From Sedimentisphaerales bacterium (GTDB lineage: Bacteria > Planctomycetota > Phycisphaerae > Sedimentisphaerales > Anaerobacaceae), in NCBI GenBank assembly GCA_016933295.1, contig JAFGBG010000191.1:1-49733 (forward strand): a stretch of 49,733 nucleotides of DNA. Direction: 5' to 3'. Positions 4,895 through 11,179 of the stretch are shown piece after piece (the first letter of the stretch is position 1; each line of letters starts with the position of its first letter). Below the pieces are notes generated by a model. The model ran no database searches. It was given only the letters and a program-made list of their open reading frames with translations, and was not told the origin of the DNA. The position numbers were made by a program, and so were the translations under genes.

Positions 4895-7558
4895 CTAATT
4901 TTCCTCTGTTTGATTGTCTTTATTGCGTTCCTTCTTTTTTTCTCGTAATTCTTTATAGTATTGCTCACGAAGAGGTGATCTAGTTTTCTCAATCTCTTTA
5001 TGATAAGAAATTAGTAAATCTTCGTTCATTAGCATTTCTTGCCAACAGATGATTTGTTTTATGTCTTTTTCTGTAATATATCCTTGTGTCATAAGATTAT
5101 TCATTCTTGGGATAAAGAAATCTCCATGAAAAACTGAAGGGTATCCATAGGCTTCAAATTTACTTTGACCTGAATAACCATGTAAATAACTGTGGAAAGG
5201 TTTTAATTTGCCGACTTCAGATGCAATTTCTATTGAAATCTTAGACTCTTTAACAAATTCTGATACCCAAGCACCAAGCAATTGAAGATATGGCCACCAG
5301 TGATCAACATTCCTATTATTTTCGATTTGTGTTTTAATGACTCGATTACGCAATAAATCTATGCACTCTAATAACTGGTTCTTCAGTAACTCACTCTCTC
5401 GGATATTAATATTGGTGAATCCGATTCCTAAAATGGCGCACATTTTTTGCTCCCAATCCAATCCTATTATGCGTTTATCAAAAAATACGGAGAATAAATC
5501 ACGCCAAACAGTAAAAATTTTTGCTTCTTTTTGATCCTGTGTTGATGGTCTCTCATACAGAACAGGTATATCGCTCTTTCTTTCACATTCATACTTTTTC
5601 ATAGACTCTGGTGATTTACGAATAATGAGATAGGCAATTTCATAAAAAGCATTAATAAACATGCCACAATCAACGGCACCTTGTGATATACCGATCTTTG
5701 CAAATTCTGCAACTAAATCTATTAAATTTTCTAAGTCATTAATAACGATACTTTTTTGGCGATCTTCTGAAACATTTTGTTCCATTATTAAATAAAAGAT
5801 GTCTTGAAGGATAATTTGTGATTCCTTTGTTTTGCTGGTTAGTATATTTCCAAATCCCTCGAAAGTGAAATTATTTTTATCTATAAGGAATTGGCCTTGA
5901 GCCATTCTTTTTAATGAATGAACACACTGATTAAAAGGCCTGAAATCAATAGAACAATTATATGTACGAGAATCCTGTGATGTTAAAGCAAAAATATACA
6001 TGATAGCCTCTATACATTTTTGTCCAAGTAAACGATGATACTCATCTTTATTATTCACTGAAGTTGTATGTATATTCATTATATTAGAAAAAAAAGTTGT
6101 AGCCATAGTCTCAAAGTACTCATTATTATGGCTAATTATTCCCATTAGTTTCAATTGATCTATTGCTTCATAAGGAGCTGTTGTTCTCTGTAACTTATGA
6201 GTAAGTTCAAAAGCTTCCTTAAGAAGACCAGTCCACAAAAGAGAAATCTCGTGCCTTTTAGGAGGAGGTCCGTATAGTAAATTAGGTACTTCAACAGAAG
6301 GACGTTCCTCTATTTGTAAAGAATATAAGCCAATATTCCCAATGCATCGTATAACAAGTGTTGACATGTGTTCATTTGGTGAGTTACATGTGGCTTTTAA
6401 CAATGCGGCCATTTGATCATTTGTTTCATTTAAGACATTATCTCTACTACCGTAATAAGTCTTTCGATTTTCAATATAAGTTTTAAGTACATTAAGAATA
6501 GCAATCAAGCTGTTATGCACAAGATCCTGTTGGTTCTCTTCTACCGCCTTATATGCGGCGTTAAATAAGTTTGATAAATATCCCATAACAAAAGGAAGTC
6601 CTTTGCTCGGAGGTTCGTATAGTTTGAATCGCTCTGTTTCCCGCCAATCTAAACCTGCCCAATTGAATACCGCCCAGAACTTTGAGAATTTTTTTTCTAA
6701 AACAAGTGTTGATTTTTTTACATGTTTTCGCGTTTTTCGAGCAAATTTTTTCCCTGCATATAAAACGGCTTTTTCAGGATGAATTCCAGATACACATACC
6801 CAAATGGTCATTATTAAGGAAAAAATAATAATTGTTATAAAAATTGGATTAATGTAATCCTCAATAAGATATGGATATCCATATAAATAGAAAATCCAAA
6901 GAAGCAATAATACAGCAATAGAAAATGCCCATAAAAGCAGTACGGTATGATGTGTCATTAACGATTTAACTATCTGTGATGAATACCTACCAAGTAAGTA
7001 ACTAAACATGAATGTAAAAATTGCTAATTGCGCACTTACTATCGCTAAAATTAGAGAAGAAAATTGTTTTATCGATTCTACATGCAGATTGTGAGATTCA
7101 GAACCTACCGTCACCCATATTTCTGAATTGCCATTCCATGTTATTATCGTCATCACAAAAAGTAACAGTAAAGGAATACAAAGTATTAGAAGAATCGTAA
7201 AAAAATGCCAGTATAGAGGATCCATAAAAGTTCGTTTTTTTATATAGTTGCTAGCATTTCCATGTACATGAATAAGATATCTGATGAAATTACTATTACG
7301 CTTAAGAAATTGAGAAACAATCACTAACACCCCTGATAAAATAATACCAAAAGTTAAAATATAATATTTTAAATCCTCATTATAGGGGGATGAGATATGC
7401 GTAACAAACAGAATGACAAAAGCAATCACTGCTACTAAGAAACTAAAAAAGTAATGTGCAATGCTCGTGCGACGTTTATATTCTAATCTAGGTAAGATTT
7501 TTGTAATTTCCGTTTTTGCCTGATCTTCTAAGTGCTCACGATACCACAAATCAAACAT
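4895..7558 (-). CDS. Large AT-rich polytopic membrane protein of unknown function
   Basis: An 887-residue protein. The N-terminal third has about six hydrophobic segments (near residues 35-55, 68-88, 118-142, 165-190, 208-228 and 235-260). It is followed by a basic linker and a soluble C-terminal region of about 600 residues that is helical and polar, with no nucleotide-binding or catalytic motif I can recognise. The arrangement loosely resembles DUF2254-type membrane proteins. Base composition is much richer in A+T than the flanking metabolic genes, and lysine/asparagine codons are mostly AAA and AAT, which suggests later acquisition. It follows a small membrane protein by 2 bases, so the two form an operon. 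The start ATG 7558 has only a weak purine-rich site and is probably coupled to the upstream stop. Confidence 0.75.
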   Translation of the reverse strand: MFDLWYREHLEDQAKTEITKILPRLEYKRRTSIAHYFFSFLVAVIAFVILFVTHISSPYNEDLKYYILTFGIILSGVLVIVSQFLKRNSNFIRYLIHVHGNASNYIKKRTFMDPLYWHFFTILLILCIPLLLLFVMTIITWNGNSEIWVTVGSESHNLHVESIKQFSSLILAIVSAQLAIFTFMFSYLLGRYSSQIVKSLMTHHTVLLLWAFSIAVLLLLWIFYLYGYPYLIEDYINPIFITIIIFSLIMTIWVCVSGIHPEKAVLYAGKKFARKTRKHVKKSTLVLEKKFSKFWAVFNWAGLDWRETERFKLYEPPSKGLPFVMGYLSNLFNAAYKAVEENQQDLVHNSLIAILNVLKTYIENRKTYYGSRDNVLNETNDQMAALLKATCNSPNEHMSTLVIRCIGNIGLYSLQIEERPSVEVPNLLYGPPPKRHEISLLWTGLLKEAFELTHKLQRTTAPYEAIDQLKLMGIISHNNEYFETMATTFFSNIMNIHTTSVNNKDEYHRLLGQKCIEAIMYIFALTSQDSRTYNCSIDFRPFNQCVHSLKRMAQGQFLIDKNNFTFEGFGNILTSKTKESQIILQDIFYLIMEQNVSEDRQKSIVINDLENLIDLVAEFAKIGISQGAVDCGMFINAFYEIAYLIIRKSPESMKKYECERKSDIPVLYERPSTQDQKEAKIFTVWRDLFSVFFDKRIIGLDWEQKMCAILGIGFTNINIRESELLKNQLLECIDLLRNRVIKTQIENNRNVDHWWPYLQLLGAWVSEFVKESKISIEIASEVGKLKPFHSYLHGYSGQSKFEAYGYPSVFHGDFFIPRMNNLMTQGYITEKDIKQIICWQEMLMNEDLLISYHKEIEKTRSPLREQYYKELREKKKERNKDNQTEEN

Positions 7559-7560
7559 GT

Positions 7561-7875
7561 TTATTCTCTTTCATCTTTTGTATTATTTGCAGATTCGTTT
7601 TTTTCTGATGTTGAATTTTTATTTTTATATTCATTTATTACTAAAAGTTTCAATAATTTAATATGGTACCAACAAGAAGTTACTAAAATTGCTGTAATAT
7701 ATAAAAGTGCTAATATTTTAAAGGATTTTAGAGCATAGATTCGGAATGTATTATCGAAAATGAAAATTATTTTTATAAGGATATACATAGCAACCAAAAG
7801 AAAAAAAGAAGTAAATAAATCCAAAAGGCTATATCGTATAACGTTTTCCCAAATAAGCTTAGCATAATTCTTCAT
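7561..7875 (-). CDS. Small two-helix membrane protein, partner of the 887-residue protein
   Basis: A 104-residue protein with two hydrophobic segments (about residues 18-42 and 50-68) and a charged C-terminal tail rich in Asn, Lys and Glu. Its TAA is 2 bases from the ATG of the large membrane protein, so the two are almost certainly co-expressed and may interact. It is equally AT-rich. The family is not recognised. Confidence 0.65.
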   Translation of the reverse strand: MKNYAKLIWENVIRYSLLDLFTSFFLLVAMYILIKIIFIFDNTFRIYALKSFKILALLYITAILVTSCWYHIKLLKLLVINEYKNKNSTSEKNESANNTKDERE

Positions 7876-8035
7876 TTTCTTCTTCCTATGAGATTATCTA
7901 TATCTAAAAACTCGGAATAGTTTGCCTCTTTTACTCACTGAAAAACTCGAATCTTTTTCCTATCTCTTTTGCTGCTCGCTCAAGGTTGTTGTTGAAATTA
8001 TATCTTTACCCGGCGAAACGGCAAAGAAAAAACAG

Positions 8036-8063
8036 CACTTAGCTTTAAGCTTTCAGTTTTCAG
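8036..8063 (+). repeat. 7-bp tandem repeat (4 units)
   Basis: Units CACTTAG, CTTTAAG, CTTTCAG, TTTTCAG. Confidence 0.6.
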
Positions 8064-8115
8064 CCCAAATACGCCATTCATCCTTCGCCCCTTTGAGGCT
8101 TCGGAGAAAGGATAA

Positions 8116-8150
8116 GCAATACGCTGTAAGCTATAAGCTTAAAGCTTCTA
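8116..8150 (+). repeat. 7-bp tandem repeat (5 units)
   Basis: Units GCAATAC, GCTGTAA, GCTATAA, GCTTAAA, GCTTCTA. Confidence 0.7.
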
Positions 8151-8224
8151 TTAAATTAGGCGTCTGTGGGAGGGTAAATATTGATTGGAAAATTAAGAAA
8201 AAATCGAAAAAAGCCAAAAAAACA

Positions 8225-8245
8225 GCTATTAGCTTTTAGCATTCA
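8225..8245 (+). repeat. 7-bp tandem repeat (3 units)
   Basis: Units GCTATTA, GCTTTTA, GCATTCA. The unit family is shared with 8116-8150. Confidence 0.55.
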
Positions 8246-8291
8246 GACCAAAAACGAATCACAAACCACGAACCGTTTTTCAGGGGATAGG

Positions 8292-8347
8292 ATTTAAGGT
8301 ATTGGGTATTATCAATAGTATTTAGTATTTGGTATTTTGTATATAGT
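8292..8347 (+). repeat. 7-bp tandem repeat (8 units)
   Basis: Units ATTTAAG, GTATTGG, GTATTAT, CAATAGT, ATTTAGT, ATTTGGT, ATTTTGT, ATATAGT. Confidence 0.7.
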
Positions 8348-8374
8348 ACCATCGGGGGGGGCGAAGCCGCCACC

Positions 8375-8416
8375 CTGTATGCTGTACGCTGTACGCTGAC
8401 TGCTGAAAGCTGATGA
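8375..8416 (+). repeat. 7-bp tandem repeat (6 units)
   Basis: Units CTGTATG, CTGTACG, CTGTACG, CTGACTG, CTGAAAG, CTGATGA. This is the clearest array, and it shares CTGTACG with 4643-4670. Confidence 0.8.
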
Positions 8417-8495
8417 GCAATGTGCCGTATCAAGGACAATCTGCCGGAAAAACAGGGATTTTGCTTGAAATTCGGCGGAAATCGGATAAAATGCA

Positions 8496-8519
8496 CTATG
8501 AACTCTACGTAGTTCATAG
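8496..8519 (+). repeat. Perfect inverted repeat (9-6-9)
   Basis: Arms CTATGAACT and AGTTCATAG around CTACGT. There is no T-run, so it is not an obvious terminator. Confidence 0.7.
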
Positions 8520-8520
8520 A

Positions 8521-8555
8521 AGAATACAGAATACTGGAAACACAATACAGTAATG
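8521..8555 (+). repeat. 7-bp tandem repeat (5 units)
   Basis: Units AGAATAC, AGAATAC, TGGAAAC, ACAATAC, AGTAATG. Confidence 0.65.
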
Positions 8556-8784
8556 GGGGAGGCAAAGAACAAGTAAAAAGTCAAAATTTATGCCTTAGGT
8601 AGTTAAAAGTTAAAACCACAGTGTAAAAATCAAAATTTTGGCCTCTCGGCTCAAATCGGGCTTATGCGCATTGCGCAGCTCTTTTTTTGAAGTTTTATAT
8701 GTGTTTTTGCTCTTTTATATTTGATATTTGCTCTTTCTGTATCGTAACTCTTTATAAAACAAGACTATGTGAATGCTTTTTGCG

Positions 8785-8819
8785 ACATACGACATACGAG
8801 ATACAAAATACAACCTACT
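8785..8819 (+). repeat. 7-bp tandem repeat (5 units)
   Basis: Units ACATACG, ACATACG, AGATACA, AAATACA, ACCTACT. Confidence 0.7.
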
Positions 8820-8858
8820 TTGTGCCTATGTACCTTCGGAACTTTGTGCCTTCAAAAC
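8819..8858 (+). repeat. 8-bp tandem repeat (5 units)
   Basis: Units TTTGTGCC, TATGTACC, TTCGGAAC, TTTGTGCC, TTCAAAAC. A CTCTGTGTG / CTCTGTGGC pair follows. Confidence 0.6.
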
Positions 8859-8925
8859 ACCTCTGTGTGCTCTGTGGCGAAAAAAAAATGGAAAACGAAG
8901 CCAATTTGCCGGCCGGTGGCCGGAA

Positions 8926-8953
8926 ATTCGAAATTCTAAACTCGAAATCCTAA
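8926..8953 (+). repeat. 7-bp tandem repeat (4 units)
   Basis: Units ATTCGAA, ATTCTAA, ACTCGAA, ATCCTAA. It is flanked by two related copies of AAAACGAA(G/C)CCAAT at about 8893 and 8976. Confidence 0.65.
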
Positions 8954-9000
8954 AGATGTGGATTGAAAAAAATGCAAAACGAACCCAATCTTACTTAGCG

Positions 9001-9028
9001 GTCAGCGGATAGCGGATAGGGGATAGTT
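9001..9028 (+). repeat. 7-bp tandem repeat (4 units)
   Basis: Units GTCAGCG, GATAGCG, GATAGGG, GATAGTT. Confidence 0.7.
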
Positions 9029-9083
9029 CTTTAAATGCTTGTTATCAAGTTAGTTATGTTCATAATAAGTTGGATTGTTTATT

Positions 9084-9115
9084 TGTTCCTATGTACTTAT
9101 GCACTTTTGTGCCTT
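9084..9115 (+). repeat. 8-bp tandem repeat (4 units)
   Basis: Units TGTTCCTA, TGTACTTA, TGCACTTT, TGTGCCTT. Confidence 0.55.
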
Positions 9116-9215
9116 ACAAATCGAAATAGATTTGGAACTTCTTTTCTTACAAGTAAATACAGTGAAAAAAAGCGGCTGGTTATAGTTTTAGGGCTGTTTG
9201 TAATAAAGGAGTTAC

Positions 9216-9923
9216 TTACGCCGGATAGCCTACTGTCTGGGAAAACAGAACGCGCTGTTCAGGCCGCAGCTTGAATTCATTAGGAGTATTCTGCTTATCG
9301 CAATTGTGGAACCATGCGGCCAGACCCTGCGAGGCGGCGAATAAATAAACGTTGCCCGCAATCAGGCCGGTAGCGACATAGTAATAGGATTTCTGAATTT
9401 CGGTATCCCGCAGTCCCGGCTCCTGGAAGGGCGCGTCTTTGTATTTGGCTATATCCACGACGTAGAAAATATTGACCGGGGCCGTGGCGGCGGCGCGCCT
9501 GCCGGACCTGTAACGAAAGTCACCTGCGACAACCGGGTTGAGGCAGTGACTTGCCGCGTCGTAGATATACACACCTTTCGGCAGGGCGACGTAAAGATCG
9601 ATTTCCTGCGAATTGCTTGCCGTTGCGGCTGTCCTTCCGGTCCGTCCGCGAAGCGAGCCGCTTTCTCTGTTTATGCCGAACGCGGCCCAGAGAAGATTGG
9701 ACAGCATCTGCGGTGAAAGCTCTTTGTCACTAACGTTGCGGATGGTTTTTCTTTCTTTAAGAGCAGACAGTACTGATTTGCCGCCGTCTGTTTCGGGTTG
9801 AACAAGCTTGATGGTCTCCAGCGGCGTCGTAGTAGTTGCGGCATTCTCCTGAGAAAGGCCGGACTTTACACCGGCCAATACTGTAAGTGCCGGCACGGTT
9901 TTCAAAAATGTTCTGCGGTTCAT
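9216..9923 (-). CDS. Tat-exported nitroreductase-family (SagB-like) oxidoreductase
   Basis: A 235-residue protein. The N-terminus has a twin-arginine signal (NRRTFLK followed by a hydrophobic stretch). The mature part follows the FMN-dependent nitroreductase fold: SALKERKTIRNVSDKELS (FMN-phosphate-binding arginines, about residues 54-71), LSNLLWAAFGINR, and near the C-terminus the helix AGNVYLFAASQGLAAWF. Its length and features fit the compact SagB-type group. Substrate unknown, and FMN would be carried folded across the membrane by Tat. The ATG has a good AAGGAG site. A minus-strand TerB gene lies just upstream, 43 bases away. Confidence 0.8.
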   Translation of the reverse strand: MNRRTFLKTVPALTVLAGVKSGLSQENAATTTTPLETIKLVQPETDGGKSVLSALKERKTIRNVSDKELSPQMLSNLLWAAFGINRESGSLRGRTGRTAATASNSQEIDLYVALPKGVYIYDAASHCLNPVVAGDFRYRSGRRAAATAPVNIFYVVDIAKYKDAPFQEPGLRDTEIQKSYYYVATGLIAGNVYLFAASQGLAAWFHNCDKQNTPNEFKLRPEQRVLFSQTVGYPA

Positions 9924-9966
9924 ATTATTCTCCTTTTTATGAGATCAGCCATACTTTATATCTTCT

Positions 9967-10893
9967 TCACAAAACCTCTCTCTGCTCGTCTGGTATCGTT
10001 AGCTTGGCTTCTATGAAATCTTTATGCGATAATTTCAGGGAATTCGAAATCCTGCGAATCTCTTCGGTTTCGTCATGTGAGGTTTTATCGGACGCGTTGG
10101 CAATGCGGAACAGGCTCTTTATGAAGTCTTTTCTCTGCTGCAGAGTCGTGCATTCGAAAAAACCTCTTGTAAGGCGAAAGAAATCAAGCCCTTTCAGTGT
10201 TCTGTCGCAGCTAATTTCAGTAATGATATTTGCCTGCCGCTCGGATAAATTCCATTGTTCCGAAAGCACATCTCTGATGGTTTGTTTTTCCCTGTCGGAG
10301 ATGCCGGAATCAACGGCGGCGATTCTTGCCAAAAGTCCGGCGGCAAGGCAAAGCTGTTTGAGCTTTTCTTCGGGCAGGTCGATTTTTATGCCCTTTTTAT
10401 CTCTGTCGGATTTAAGCTGATAATAGATTTTGTTTTCAATAAAATCATTAATCTGGCTTTCTCTTTGTGCGGCGGATTTATATGTTTGATTACGATTACT
10501 TATGGAACGTTTCATCATTTTTGAAAGTTTGGCAAAAATTCCGACCTCGACCGAAGATGCCTGTTCCTTGATTTTTTCAAGTATGGCCTTTTCTTCATCG
10601 CTAACGACACCGTCAGCCCGGATTAAATTTTCCAGTGTGGCGATTACAAAGTCTCTATCCTGCGGGGACTTGATCCGGCTTAAAACTCTTTCAAGCAGTT
10701 GATCCGCCTCTTGTGGTTCGACGGGGGAATCCATGTATATTTCGAGAGTTGCCCAGTCTTCGCCGGTGACTTCTTCGAGGTTAAAAAGCAAATCCTTTAA
10801 TGAGTTGATTTCTTCGTTCTGCAATCGACCGTCCGCCCATGCGGCCGCTATTACCAGCCTGGCAAGGTCCATAACGAATTCCTTGTTAAGCAT
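9967..10893 (-). CDS. TerB-like protein with two TerB domains
   Basis: A 308-residue soluble protein. The start chosen is ATG 10893, which has GGGAG 6 bases upstream. An upstream extension to 10965 exists but has no binding site. Two all-helical units of the TerB/DjlA type are visible. In the first (about residues 5-115) ARLVIAAAWADGRLQNEEI and later LIRADGVVSDEEKAIL carry the paired Asp-Gly motif that may bind metal. The second (about 180-290) has AGLLARIAAVDSGISDREK and RIANASDKTSHDE. TerB proteins are linked to tellurite resistance and envelope stress, but single TerB genes outside a ter operon have no settled role. No other ter gene is present. Confidence 0.7.
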   Translation of the reverse strand: MLNKEFVMDLARLVIAAAWADGRLQNEEINSLKDLLFNLEEVTGEDWATLEIYMDSPVEPQEADQLLERVLSRIKSPQDRDFVIATLENLIRADGVVSDEEKAILEKIKEQASSVEVGIFAKLSKMMKRSISNRNQTYKSAAQRESQINDFIENKIYYQLKSDRDKKGIKIDLPEEKLKQLCLAAGLLARIAAVDSGISDREKQTIRDVLSEQWNLSERQANIITEISCDRTLKGLDFFRLTRGFFECTTLQQRKDFIKSLFRIANASDKTSHDETEEIRRISNSLKLSHKDFIEAKLTIPDEQREVL

Positions 10894-11096
10894 GATTACT
10901 CCCTTTATAAAAAACCTTCTTCCGATATTGACATATATTAGCGAATGCTCAATCAGATGGAACAACTGCGCTCATTGTATCTTACCATCGGTTCACCTCC
11001 TGCAAGAATATTAACTTCCATTGCCTTTCGCAAGTGTTTCTTGAATCGTTTTTTGCCTCATTTCAGGTCATTCGTGGCAAAAAGTAGTTAAAATCC

Positions 11097-11126
11097 TTGA
11101 AATCTTTCCGCCTATAGTGCTATTAT
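11097..11126 (+). promoter_or_regulatory. Sigma-70-type promoter for the S9 peptidase gene
   Basis: TTGAAA at 11097-11102, 18-base spacer, TATTAT at 11121-11126. Transcription would begin about 11133, some 45 bases before the chosen ATG. Confidence 0.45.
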
Positions 11127-11179
11127 GAAGCCCTAAATGAATTAAAGTATCTTTTGTGAAGCTTTATGGGAACTTTCAG

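Larger units (their letters stand above)
7876..9215. other. 1.3-kb gene-free region of degenerate heptamer/octamer repeats
   Basis: No open frame here looks like a gene. The short frames on both strands encode low-complexity strings produced by the repeats. At least nine separate arrays, each with its own unit, keep a 7-bp register for 3-8 copies, and two keep an 8-bp register. They are listed individually below. Spacer DNA between them is ordinary and AT-rich, apart from a G-rich run (GGGGGGG) near 8354-8360. Confidence 0.7.

Noticed and set aside
8236-8584. Overlapping minus-strand frames of 90-109 residues
   Set aside because: They are products of the 7-bp repeats (low-complexity Tyr/Asn/Lys strings), have no ribosome sites, and similar frames exist on both strands.
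8036-9115. CRISPR array
   Set aside because: Units are 7-8 bp, contiguous and degenerate. There are no 25-40-bp conserved repeats with unique spacers and no cas genes.
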